Positions 1-7,967 of a stretch of 64,000 nucleotides of DNA are shown here, one piece after another. Position 1 is the stretch's first letter. The number at the start of each line of letters is the position of its first letter. The position numbers and the translations under genes are program-made. The stretch is from Bdellovibrionales bacterium (GTDB lineage: Bacteria > Bdellovibrionota > Bdellovibrionia > Bdellovibrionales > UBA1609). The notes beneath the pieces are model-generated. The model saw only the letters and a list, made by a program, of their open reading frames with translations, was not told the DNA's origin and made no database searches. The stretch covers positions 22,048-86,047 of the forward strand of contig JAHBUX010000011.1 in assembly GCA_019637855.1 (NCBI GenBank), given 5' to 3'.

Positions 1-197
1 AAGGGACAAGGTTTTCATATGAATCTCCTATGTAGTTTTAAGTTTCAGCTCTCAATCAGTTTAAAGACTGAGTCTTGAGTGACTGTGGAGATGAGAGAGT
101 TTTATTTCACTGTCTCATTTTGAGACTGCGGCTCCGATTCCATAATTTCGCAATAGAGATAGGCCAATCTGGCTTGGTAACACCGAGGAGACTCGTT

Positions 198-541
198 ATG
201 AGAAGGTTGACCACTTTATTAATGATTTTTGGAATGATATTCCCGTTGAGCATTGCCGTGTATGCGGCGGATGTTCCTGGATTTGCGCAAAACGACCGGC
301 TTTTAGTGCGCGCCTTTCAAAGCGACGATCCCGCGTTGTCGCAGATGCTTGAGCGACAGCGGCAGGAAAATGGAATCCATGGACTGCAGGAGCCGCTGTT
401 TCGCAGTCGATTGCGGGGATGCCAAATTACAGTGTGGCGCCAGGGATTGTAGGGTATCCGTCCAATTCTGTCGTTTCCAATCATTTTTCTCTTATTCAAA
501 ACCGAAGTTTGATGGCTCCCGGATTACTCCCTGTCCGGTAG
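198..541 (+). pseudogene. Small exported protein, apparently frameshifted
   Basis: An ATG preceded by GAGGAG opens a frame with a clear Sec signal peptide (hydrophobic core, then a VYAA-type cleavage site near residue 23-24). It reads plausibly up to about residue 60, then turns into a basic, low-quality tail ending at 452. From about position 365 the -1 frame reads protein-like sequence (GMPNYSVAPGIVGYPSNSVV) to a TAG at 539-541. Restoring one A in the AAAA run at 367-370 would join the two halves into one protein of about 114 residues. A terminator follows at 565-599, supporting a gene end near 541. I do not recognise the family. It may be a broken gene, a sequencing or assembly indel, or programmed -1 slippage; an indel is simplest. 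Confidence 0.5.
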
Positions 542-564
542 CTGAGACCGACCTCACCTGACTC

Positions 565-599
565 AAAGCCCCTGCGGTTCTCGCAGGGGCTTTTTTTTT
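565..599 (+). terminator. Rho-independent terminator
   Basis: A perfect 12-bp stem (AAAGCCCCTGCG at 565-576 pairing with 582-593) has a 5-nt loop and runs into nine consecutive T residues at 591-599. It ends the transcript of the small exported gene upstream. Confidence 0.9.
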
Positions 600-746
600 G
601 ACGATGTTGCGCGCGATTTGTCGCTTCCTTGCTTGCCTCCACAATTGGCGTGTGCCGGCGATTGAGAGCTGGGTTTGGGCAAGAATGTGGAGTCCGCAAA
701 GGCATAAATGTTGTTCTTATGAGAAATCGTAAACAGGAGAACAAAT

Positions 747-1301
747 ATGCTAACAGTATCTAAAAACAGTTTAATGGTAAGAGTATTCATCGCAACCATG
801 GCGGTGTTCGCCATCGGATGCGGCAAAACGAGCAATAGCTCGAGCACGGCCAGCACCCCTACAGGTTACATCACCTGTCCGTCGACTGGGTATTACACCA
901 GCAATGGAACAACCTATACGTGTACGGCGGGTTCGACGGTGTGGGCCGGTACCACGACCAATACGGGCTACATCACTTGTCCGTCGACGGGTTACTACAC
1001 GAGCAATGGGATGACTTACACATGCTCGCCGGGTGCCAGCGTGTACGCCGGTAGCACGTCAACGAATGGCTACATGACGTGCACGGCCGGTGGATATTAC
1101 GTGAATAACGGGATCACCTATCCCTGTACCAGCGGGTCGACGATCTATGGCACAGGCACGACGACAACGACGAGTTCGGGCTACTGCAGCCAGTACACGG
1201 CGTTTTACGGAATCACGTATGTGCTGGCGCAATACAACGGTCAGTATGTGTGCATGCGCTTGGATATCGCTCAGGCCTATGGCTATCCGTATAGTTATTA
1301 G
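747..1301 (+). CDS. Cys/Tyr/Thr-rich tandem-repeat lipoprotein
   Basis: The 184-residue product starts after AGGAGA with 6-nt spacing. It has a lipoprotein signal (hydrophobic residues 10-24, lipobox FAIGC, lipidated Cys25), so it should be anchored in a membrane, probably the outer one. A Ser/Thr linker follows, then three tandem copies of a 34-residue unit starting at Gly40, Gly74 and Gly108. Each unit has the pattern GYxTC, GYY, NGxTY, C and a Thr/Ser/Gly tail, so two cysteines per unit. A fourth degenerate copy (SGYCSQY) leads into a divergent C-terminus with Tyr-rich repeats. I know no characterised family; the regular Cys spacing suggests small disulfide-bonded or metal-free surface modules. 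Copies 1 and 2 are very similar, which suggests recent duplication. Confidence 0.8.
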   Translation: MLTVSKNSLMVRVFIATMAVFAIGCGKTSNSSSTASTPTGYITCPSTGYYTSNGTTYTCTAGSTVWAGTTTNTGYITCPSTGYYTSNGMTYTCSPGASVYAGSTSTNGYMTCTAGGYYVNNGITYPCTSGSTIYGTGTTTTTSSGYCSQYTAFYGITYVLAQYNGQYVCMRLDIAQAYGYPYSY

Positions 1302-1467
1302 GGCCAGTGCCGTTAATCGTCATGAGCCGGCAAAAACGTAAGGAAATCCAGCCCTATCTGTAAATAAACCGCCTTTTGCGGCGGTCCCGGCCTTGCTCAA
1401 TGGAACGATGGATGAACCCAAAGGATGGGTTCGCTCGCAACCAATTACCCAAGGAAGGGTGAACCCG

Positions 1468-2142
1468 ATGATTCGCGCTATGCTTAGCCTAATGTTAGTC
1501 GCCAGCGCTTTTTCGCTGCAGGCTGAGGCTAAGGGCAAGCCGCGCGCGGCGAAGTCGGGTGACGGTTGTGAATCGCTTCTTACAGTTGATCCGCCGTATA
1601 TCATCAAAGAAGATTTCGTTGAAATCCGTGACTACGCGAAGAAAAATAAAATGATCATCAACGTAATGGCGCCAAACCCGGCTTCGTTGCCGTACTCTTT
1701 GCGTAAGGGCTATTTGGCTAAGCCATCCGAATTGATCAAGTGCAAGAGCCTGAAGCAGGGTAAGTACGCGGGGCTTGTGCAGTGTCCGCCGGAGACGCGC
1801 GAGGCGCTGGCTAAGCTCGGCTACACCGTTCTTGGCCCCGAGCATGAATACCTTGTGCAACGTGATGGTCAGTATTTCTATAGCGACTATGACTTGTTAG
1901 GCGTTTACAATCCGACTACGGGTCAGCCGGCCTACTCCGAAGAATTTCAGGCTGAGATCAACACTCTTCTTGGTCGCGTTTTGGTACGCCATGGTCCTTT
2001 GGATGACTATGTGAATCGCGCCGCGATCGAAGTGAAGTTTCCGGTTCTTTGGTTCCTGCCGAGCGGCGAGGTCGTGGAAGTGACGAGTAAGCCTCAGCTG
2101 CGTGAGATGTATGCGCGGTATAACTTGCCTTGTCCGTGGTGA
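1468..2142 (+). CDS. Secreted ExoY/edema-factor-like nucleotidyl cyclase homologue
   Basis: I chose the ATG at 1468 (AAGGAAGGG upstream, then a Sec signal peptide with core MLVASAFSL and cleavage near QAEA-K) over an in-frame start at 1393. The mature protein of about 200 residues matches, by eye, the class II adenylyl cyclase core (Anthrax_toxA family: ExoY, Bacillus anthracis edema factor). It has a KxPxxIKxKSxxxGxxAGLV segment at 85-104 (candidate catalytic lysines Lys85 and Lys93), the metal-binding SDYDLLGVY at 139-147 (Asp140, Asp142), and a late HGPLDDYVN plus FPVLWFLP at 175-198 resembling the ExoY HHSDDAGNP...FPATFYLP region. It is about half the length of ExoY. Known relatives act in eukaryotic hosts with actin or calmodulin as activator; target and activity here are unknown. 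Confidence 0.62.
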   Translation: MIRAMLSLMLVASAFSLQAEAKGKPRAAKSGDGCESLLTVDPPYIIKEDFVEIRDYAKKNKMIINVMAPNPASLPYSLRKGYLAKPSELIKCKSLKQGKYAGLVQCPPETREALAKLGYTVLGPEHEYLVQRDGQYFYSDYDLLGVYNPTTGQPAYSEEFQAEINTLLGRVLVRHGPLDDYVNRAAIEVKFPVLWFLPSGEVVEVTSKPQLREMYARYNLPCPW

Positions 2143-2568
2143 CTAAGAGCCGCGGTTAAGCGCCTGCTGTTTTAAGTGCTCATTTCGAAGCGAAAGACTA
2201 TTCCCCATTCGTTCCGTCACGGTCGTCCATAGATTGCACTGTTCCTCAGAAAGATGAGCGCGCAGCGTTTCATGAAAAAGCTCAAGCCAGCGGGCCAGTA
2301 AAGTTGCATTGAATCCTGAATGGAAATGCTTCATCACCGGATTGTATTGCGCATCCATATACACTTCACCGCCGAAGCGAATCCACCAAAAATGAATGAG
2401 ATGTTCTATGTGCGCCGGCCAATCGTGAACCGATTGGAAGGGGACAGAAAGCCTTTCGTCGTTTTGTACTCGCGTATAGAAGTCGTCAACGACATTGGCG
2501 ATATCCCTATGTGAGAACGTCACCCCTCCGGGGGTGACAAGACTAAGATCGTCTGGACGAACTGTCAT
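2143..2568 (-). CDS. Group III truncated haemoglobin-like protein
   Basis: The 141-residue protein starts after AAGGAG. It has the group III (trHbP/Ctb-like) pattern: DFYTRVQNDERL in helix B, an H-x3-FWW-x3-GG stretch at 56-67, a KHFHSGF segment at 80-86 whose His81 is the likely proximal haem ligand, and WLELFHETL at 94-102. Campylobacter Ctb-type globins bind oxygen and are linked to respiration or nitrosative stress; a similar role near the cbb3 operon is plausible but inferred. Its stop codon abuts that of the convergent cyclase-like gene (TGACTA at 2140-2145). Confidence 0.82.
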   Translation of the reverse strand: MTVRPDDLSLVTPGGVTFSHRDIANVVDDFYTRVQNDERLSVPFQSVHDWPAHIEHLIHFWWIRFGGEVYMDAQYNPVMKHFHSGFNATLLARWLELFHETLRAHLSEEQCNLWTTVTERMGNSLSLRNEHLKQQALNRGS

Positions 2569-2749
2569 ATCGCAGCTCCTTATTGCATCCGCTTCATACC
2601 ATCTGTCAGAGCAAGCGCAATGCCTTATGTGGATTTGAATTGACCATATGGTTGAGCTGTTTTGTCACAAACACAGCCGGTCTAAAAATGAGATTTGAGA
2701 CAAAATGGCTCAGTCCTGTTTTCTAATCCTATCTATGCTGTTGTTGGAA

Positions 2750-2765
2750 TGGCACCGCACTCGCA
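2750..2765 (+). promoter_or_regulatory. Possible sigma-54 promoter element upstream of ccoI
   Basis: TGGCAC-N5-TCGCA has GG and GC separated by exactly 10 nt and differs from the TGGCAC-N5-TTGCA consensus at one base. An NtrC-type activator is encoded at the far end of the same cluster. Against it, the predicted transcript start would fall only 1-3 nt before the ccoI ATG. Confidence 0.25.
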
Positions 2766-2777
2766 TTTGTTGAAGGT

Positions 2778-4937
2778 ATGGCAGAAATTAAGGCGGCGCG
2801 GTTCAACGATTATTCCTTTTTGGATCAGGACGACTTTCGTCGGGCCTATTCCAATCGCGGCCGCATCCGCTTTTATGTCGATGGTATTTCCTGCGGCAAA
2901 TGTGTGCGTAAGATTGAAGACCTGGCTTTGACGGTAAAGGGTTTGGAAGACCTGCGTGTCGATCTCGCCAGTCACACCGCCGAAGCTCAGGTTGATCCGA
3001 ATCATCTCGAGTTCAGTGAGCTCGCCAACCACATACAGCGTTTGGGATTCAATCCCATCCCGCTTAAGCCTGAGGACTCCGCAGAACAGTTGCAGCGCCT
3101 GTCGGATCGTCATGAACTGATTCGTCTGGCGGTGGCCGCCGCCTGTGCGGGCAACATCATGACCTTCAGTTTTGCCACTTACCTGGGGGCATCTGCCGAT
3201 TTTGCCAGTGTATTTTCGTGGCTCAGTTTCGCACTTTATCTGCCCGTTGTTTTCTATGTCGCCATACCGTTTTATCGTGGCGCTTGGTATAGCCTCGCTC
3301 GCAAGCAAATATCTATTGATTTACCCATGGCCGTCGCTTCGTTTAGTGGGTTTATATTCTCGACCATCGAATTGATTCGTGGCAAAGGCGATATCTATTT
3401 TGATTCTCTGAGCGGATTTCTATTTTTAATTCTGTTGTCGCGCTATGCACAGCGGCGATTGCAGCGCAGGTTTATCCGGCCCGAAGAGCTTTCAGAGACT
3501 TTGCAGCTCTCCCGCGTTCGTCAGGTGAACGAATCGGGTTGGAGCTGGACACGGACAGAAAACACTCGCATCGGCGAACGTATTCTGTTGCAAGCCAAAG
3601 AAACACTTCCGGCGGACGCCGAACTTATTTCGTCAACCGCACACTTCAGTCTGGCGTGGTTGTCGGGCGAAAGCCGTCCCAAAACATTCTTACGCGGAGC
3701 GATCGTTCCTGCCGGTGCTCTTCTGATCAACGGGGAAGCGCAGCTCGCGATCCGTAAGCCTCTTCTAGACACGAGTTTCGGAAAAATTCTCAAATCCGTC
3801 GAAGAGCAATCGGTCGGCGGCACACGAATCGCCAATCTTGCGGATCGCTCGGCACAATGGCTTTTGGCGACCGTGTTCACGTTGGCGATCGTATTTTTAG
3901 TCGGCTATTGGGCCGTTTCTCCCGAGGAAGCGGTCAGGCGAGCCTTGGCGCTCATCATCTTGGCTTGCCCCTGTGCGATGGCTTTTGGAACTCCGCTCGC
4001 GCTTGCGGCCTCTTTGAAAAAGGCCCGTAAAAAGGGCCTTATCGTGCGCAACGCGGATGTGTTTGAGAAAGCGGCCAGCGTTAAGACGATCTTTTTCGAT
4101 AAAACAGGCACTTTAACCGATAGCGATTTGACTTTGACGACACCCTTGTCGCAGATCGCGTTGGTCCATCAAAAAGTCATCTTGGCGTTGGAGAATGAAT
4201 CTCTTCATCCTATCGCATTTGCCTTTCGCCGTGCATTCAATGAGGAGCATAGTCTACCGCCTGTCGATGGCTGGCGCGAGTCTGTCGGGCTCGGCGTTTC
4301 TGGTTTCGTTTATGGCAAATTCTATGAAGTCAAACGCAACTCCAAACCGGGAACGCAGGTGTCTTGCACATTGTTCGAAGACGGCCAGCCCATTCTGGAT
4401 TGTGTGTTTTCATCCATACTGAAACCGGGTTCACGGGCGGCGCTGGACACGCTTCGCGGAGAGGGCATTCAAGTCGCACTGCTTTCCGGTGATGCCAAAG
4501 AGGTCACTGAGAACATCGGAGCTCAGCTCGGCTTTACGCAGACGGAAATCTTGTATGAATGTTGCCCGGCGGTTAAGGCCACTGAGGTCGCTCGCACTCC
4601 CCATGCGATGATGGTCGGTGATGGCGTTAACGACAGTCTTGCCATGCTCCGCGCCGACGTCGGCGTCGCAGTCAGCGGTGGAATGGCGACCGCGCTTAAA
4701 GCAGCCGACGTTTACCTAGCTAACCCCAGCCTCGAAGGCATTCAGGCCTTGATCCGCATCAGTCGCGAGGGCATGGCGTTGATCCGGCGCAATCTCGCAA
4801 TCTCTGTTCTCTATAATCTGATCGGCGGCAGCTTGGCCGTCATGGGCTTTATCAATCCCTTTGTTGCGGCTCTTCTTATGCCCATCAGTAGCGCATTTAT
4901 TTTGTTGAGCACCTACATAGCGGAGAGGCGCCCATGA
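2778..4937 (+). CDS. ccoI: Copper-translocating P1B-type ATPase of the cbb3 cluster (CcoI)
   Basis: The 719-residue protein is a heavy-metal P-type ATPase. An N-terminal HMA domain carries GISCGKC (Cys39, Cys42). Transmembrane helices follow, with the metal-site motif Cys397-Pro398-Cys399 and the phosphorylation motif DKTGTLT at Asp441. The nucleotide-domain SLHP motif and a hinge GDGVNDS near residue 614 are present. CcoI/FixI supplies copper for assembly of the CuB site of cbb3 oxidase, and linkage to ccoS and ccoNO supports that over general copper resistance. The ATG at 2778 has a GAAGG-like site directly upstream. Its TGA overlaps the ccoS ATG. In most bacteria ccoGHIS lies downstream of ccoNOQP; here I and S come first. 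Confidence 0.92.
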   Translation: MAEIKAARFNDYSFLDQDDFRRAYSNRGRIRFYVDGISCGKCVRKIEDLALTVKGLEDLRVDLASHTAEAQVDPNHLEFSELANHIQRLGFNPIPLKPEDSAEQLQRLSDRHELIRLAVAAACAGNIMTFSFATYLGASADFASVFSWLSFALYLPVVFYVAIPFYRGAWYSLARKQISIDLPMAVASFSGFIFSTIELIRGKGDIYFDSLSGFLFLILLSRYAQRRLQRRFIRPEELSETLQLSRVRQVNESGWSWTRTENTRIGERILLQAKETLPADAELISSTAHFSLAWLSGESRPKTFLRGAIVPAGALLINGEAQLAIRKPLLDTSFGKILKSVEEQSVGGTRIANLADRSAQWLLATVFTLAIVFLVGYWAVSPEEAVRRALALIILACPCAMAFGTPLALAASLKKARKKGLIVRNADVFEKAASVKTIFFDKTGTLTDSDLTLTTPLSQIALVHQKVILALENESLHPIAFAFRRAFNEEHSLPPVDGWRESVGLGVSGFVYGKFYEVKRNSKPGTQVSCTLFEDGQPILDCVFSSILKPGSRAALDTLRGEGIQVALLSGDAKEVTENIGAQLGFTQTEILYECCPAVKATEVARTPHAMMVGDGVNDSLAMLRADVGVAVSGGMATALKAADVYLANPSLEGIQALIRISREGMALIRRNLAISVLYNLIGGSLAVMGFINPFVAALLMPISSAFILLSTYIAERRP

Positions 4938-5068
4938 TCGTTCTTTATCTTATGATCCCGATTTCACTGGCCCTAGGGATTGGTTTTGTAGGCGCTTTTG
5001 TCTGGAGCGTTCGTAACGGACAGATGGATGACACCGAAACCCCAGCCCATCGAATTCTTGAAGATTGA
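4934..5068 (+). CDS. ccoS: cbb3 oxidase maturation protein CcoS
   Basis: This 44-residue protein has one N-terminal transmembrane segment (LYLMIPISLALGIGFVGAF), followed by the typical WSVRNGQMDD boundary and a short cytoplasmic tail. CcoS is a small membrane factor needed for cofactor insertion into CcoN. It begins inside the last codons of ccoI (ATGA overlap) and ends 14 nt before ccoNO, so it is translationally coupled within the operon. Confidence 0.88.
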   Translation: MIVLYLMIPISLALGIGFVGAFVWSVRNGQMDDTETPAHRILED

Positions 5069-5082
5069 GGAAGGAAAGCAAC

Positions 5083-7230
5083 ATGAATGAGACGATCTCT
5101 AGATTAGAAGAAGTCACCTACGACGATGCGATCGTAAGAAAGTTCTTACTCGCTTGTATGGTGTTTGCTGGTGTGGCCTTTGCGGCGGGGCTGCTTGCGG
5201 CCCTGCAGCTGGCGTTCTTTCCGCTGAACATGGAGCTGCCATGGCTCACCTTTGGAAGACTGCGGCCCCTTCATACCAACGCTGCCATCTTCGCTTTTGC
5301 TGGCAACGCCATCTTTGCAGGGATCTATCATTCAACTCAACGTCTGCTGAAGACACGAATGTATTCGGATCGGTTAAGCGCCATTCACTTTTGGGGATGG
5401 CAGCTGATCATCGTGGCGGCGGCGATCTCTCTGCCGCTCGGATTTTCACAGGGCAAAGAGTATGCGGAGCTCGAATGGCCGATCGATATCGCCATCACTC
5501 TGATTTGGGTGATCTTCGCGGTGAACTTTTTCGGCACGTTGGCCATCCGTCGCGAAAAGCATATGTACGTGGCCTTGTGGTTTTATATCGCCACCATCGT
5601 CACAGTTGCCGTTCTTCATATCGTGAATTCCATTGAAATCCCGTGGTCGTACATGAACAGTTACCCGGTGTGGGCTGGTGTTCAAGATGCGCTGGTGCAG
5701 TGGTGGTATGGGCACAATGCGGTGGCATTCTTTCTCACCACCCCTTTTCTGGGACTGATGTACTACTATTTGCCAAAAGCGGCGAATCGACCGGTTTACT
5801 CTTACCGTCTCTCGATCATTCACTTCTGGGGTTTGGTGTTTATCTACATTTGGGCAGGCCCGCACCATCTGCTCTACACTTCGCTGCCGGAATGGGCGCA
5901 GACCTTGGGCATGATTTTCTCCATTATGTTGTGGGCCCCTTCTTGGGGTGGAATGATCAACGGACTTCTGACCTTGCGTGGCGCTTGGCACCTGCTCAGA
6001 ACCGATCCGATTATCAAGTTTATGGTGGCGGCTTTAACGTTTTACGGGATGGCCACGTTTGAAGGTCCGCTGCTTTCCATTAAATCGGTGAGCGCCATTG
6101 GGCATTACACCGACTGGATCGTTGGTCACGTGCATGCGGGAGCTTTGGGTTGGAACGGCTTTCTCAGCTTCGCGATGATTTACTATCTTGTTCCGAAATT
6201 GTGGAAGACCAAACTATATTCGGATCGCTTGGCCAATGTTCACTTCTGGCTCGGATTTTTGGGTATCGTTCTTTACTACGTTTCCATGGTGGCGGCCGGC
6301 ATTACGCAAGGCTTGATGTGGAAGGCGATCGGTCCCGAGGGGCAGTTGGTCTACCCGGATTTTGTTGAGACCGTGGTGCGCATTGTTCCTCTGTACTGGG
6401 CGCGCGCTTTGGGAGGAGCGTTCTTCTTGGGCGGCTTTATGGTGATGTGTTACAACGTCTACCGCACCATCGCGGCCTCCACCGAAGTCTCGAATGAAAC
6501 AGTGCGGGTGCGCAACACGCGCTACAGTTCCGCTGGTGAAGGGCACCGCGCGCTCGAGGGTATGGTGACGGTGTTCTCCGTTCTTTCTCTGATCGCAATT
6601 CTGGTGGGATCGGTTATCGAAATCTATCCCACGCTCTCTCTGCATAGCTATATCGCCAAGACGGCGAATATTGATCCCTACTCGCCGTTAGAGATCGCAG
6701 GTCGCGACATCTATATTCGCGAAGGATGTTACGTGTGTCATTCGCAGCAGATTCGGCCGATGGTGTCTGAGGTCTTGCGCTATGGTTCGCCCTCCACCAT
6801 GGAAGAGTCGATTTACGATCACCCTTTTCAATGGGGTTCAAAGCGCACAGGTCCCGATTTGGCGCGGGTAGGGAAGAAGTACCCGGATCTTTGGCATTTC
6901 CGCCATATGGTAGACCCGCGTTCGGTGGTCGAGAAATCGATCATGCCTTCTTACTCGTGGTTGGTGAAAGACAAAACGGACTTCTTGTCTCTGCGCAAGA
7001 AGGTGAGCGTGTTGAGGAACTTGGGCGTGCCTTATAGTCCCGAGCAGGTGGCGCAAGCGGATCGCTTGGCCGAAGAACAGGCCAAGTCTGTGGCGCAAGC
7101 GATTCATGATCAGGGTGGGCCGGAAGGCCTTGAAAGGCGTGAGATCGTGGCTTTGATCGCTTACTTGCAGGCTTTGGGACAGAAAGAAAAACAACCCCGC
7201 CCGACCGATCAAGTCACGGTGAAGGAGTAA
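5083..7230 (+). CDS. ccoNO: cbb3 cytochrome oxidase, fused subunits I and II (CcoN-CcoO)
   Basis: I chose ATG 5083 with GAGGAAGGAAAG upstream, not the in-frame TTG at 5065. The 715-residue protein joins two subunits. Residues 1-470 are CcoN, with about 12 transmembrane helices, candidate low-spin haem ligand His64, CuB ligands His211, His261 and His262, and haem ligands His349 and His351. After a linker and one more transmembrane helix (about 492-515), CcoO follows with one c-type haem site, CYVCH at 549-553, and the QQIRPM stretch. It is the catalytic core of a high-affinity, proton-pumping oxygen reductase that takes electrons from CcoP and cytochrome c. NO fusions are known in some lineages; most bacteria encode the two parts separately. 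Confidence 0.95.
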   Translation: MNETISRLEEVTYDDAIVRKFLLACMVFAGVAFAAGLLAALQLAFFPLNMELPWLTFGRLRPLHTNAAIFAFAGNAIFAGIYHSTQRLLKTRMYSDRLSAIHFWGWQLIIVAAAISLPLGFSQGKEYAELEWPIDIAITLIWVIFAVNFFGTLAIRREKHMYVALWFYIATIVTVAVLHIVNSIEIPWSYMNSYPVWAGVQDALVQWWYGHNAVAFFLTTPFLGLMYYYLPKAANRPVYSYRLSIIHFWGLVFIYIWAGPHHLLYTSLPEWAQTLGMIFSIMLWAPSWGGMINGLLTLRGAWHLLRTDPIIKFMVAALTFYGMATFEGPLLSIKSVSAIGHYTDWIVGHVHAGALGWNGFLSFAMIYYLVPKLWKTKLYSDRLANVHFWLGFLGIVLYYVSMVAAGITQGLMWKAIGPEGQLVYPDFVETVVRIVPLYWARALGGAFFLGGFMVMCYNVYRTIAASTEVSNETVRVRNTRYSSAGEGHRALEGMVTVFSVLSLIAILVGSVIEIYPTLSLHSYIAKTANIDPYSPLEIAGRDIYIREGCYVCHSQQIRPMVSEVLRYGSPSTMEESIYDHPFQWGSKRTGPDLARVGKKYPDLWHFRHMVDPRSVVEKSIMPSYSWLVKDKTDFLSLRKKVSVLRNLGVPYSPEQVAQADRLAEEQAKSVAQAIHDQGGPEGLERREIVALIAYLQALGQKEKQPRPTDQVTVKE

Positions 7231-7234
7231 ACCA

Positions 7235-7411
7235 ATGAGCGGATTTCTACGCCAAGTTTATACAGACACGGATCTCACTGCGGCCGGTTTAATGATTTTC
7301 TTCGGCTTTTTCATGGTGACGCTGGTGTGGGTTTATTTACGCAAAGGTGCAAAGGCGCATTACGAAGCGATGGGTCGTATTCCGTTGAACGAAGGGGACG
7401 TTTGTGAGTGA
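7235..7411 (+). CDS. ccoQ: cbb3 oxidase subunit CcoQ
   Basis: A 58-residue protein with a single transmembrane helix (about residues 16-36), followed by LRKGAKAHYEAMGRIPL, the typical CcoQ/FixQ tail. CcoQ stabilises the association of CcoP with the NO core. It starts 4 nt after ccoNO, whose last codons supply the GAAGGAG site, and its end overlaps the GTG start of ccoP by 8 nt. Confidence 0.88.
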   Translation: MSGFLRQVYTDTDLTAAGLMIFFGFFMVTLVWVYLRKGAKAHYEAMGRIPLNEGDVCE

Positions 7412-7967
7412 AGAGCAAAATCGGATGGAAGATCACGAATACGATGGCATTCAAGAGTTGGACAATCCTCTGCCCAACTGGTGGCTGCTCACGTTTCTGG
7501 GCACCATCATATTCGCCTATCTCTACTATCTGCACTACGAGTCAGGCTCCGGGCCGACAATCAATCAAGAGTTGAAGGCGGATCTTGCTGTCATTGAGGC
7601 CGCAAAAGCCAAGCGCGGAACGAAAAGTGATTCGGAAGAAGAGTTGCAGAAACTTTTGGCTTCGGCGGCCGTCCTCAATGAAGGCAAGGCCGTGTTTCAA
7701 GGCAAGTGCGCCGCTTGTCATGGGGCGGATCTGCAAGGTGTGATCGGTCCTGATTTGACCGATGACTATTGGTTGCACGGCCAAGGCAAGCTTGCCGACA
7801 TCGCGACGATTGTTCGTAAGGGAGTGGTGGAAAAGGGCATGCCGCCTTGGGATGGCCAGCTTAAGGACGCCGAGGTGTCGGCGGTGACCGTTTATATCGT
7901 GAGCAAGCGTGGTAGCCATCCGGCCAACTCCAAAGGTCCGCAAGGAGAAAAGATTGTCAGCAACTGA
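7404..7967 (+). CDS. ccoP: cbb3 oxidase subunit III CcoP, mono-haem form
   Basis: The GTG start at 7404 has AAGGGG just upstream. The N-terminus carries the CcoP signature DNPLPNWW, followed by a transmembrane helix (28-44) and a linker. A single cytochrome c domain has Cys102-Ala-Ala-Cys105-His106 and a likely Met146 ligand (GMPPW). Canonical CcoP/FixP carries two CxxCH domains over about 290 residues; this protein has 187 residues and one haem. It should pass electrons to the CcoO haem. The domain resembles the second, membrane-distal CcoP haem domain, though I cannot decide which was lost. Confidence 0.9.
   Translation: MSEEQNRMEDHEYDGIQELDNPLPNWWLLTFLGTIIFAYLYYLHYESGSGPTINQELKADLAVIEAAKAKRGTKSDSEEELQKLLASAAVLNEGKAVFQGKCAACHGADLQGVIGPDLTDDYWLHGQGKLADIATIVRKGVVEKGMPPWDGQLKDAEVSAVTVYIVSKRGSHPANSKGPQGEKIVSN

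Noticed and set aside
1..197. Upstream gene or regulator before the first exported protein
   Set aside because: Frames here are short and lack ribosome sites; nothing can be supported.
1368..1385. ACCGCC...GGCGGT as a terminator of the repeat lipoprotein gene
   Set aside because: Only a 6-bp stem and no U-tract after it.
2320..2514. Plus-strand frame inside the globin gene
   Set aside because: The globin frame has domain evidence and a ribosome site; this one has neither.
2643..2652. ACCATATGGT palindrome as an FNR or CRP site
   Set aside because: It matches neither TTGAT-N4-ATCAA nor TGTGA-N6-TCACA; short palindromes occur by chance.
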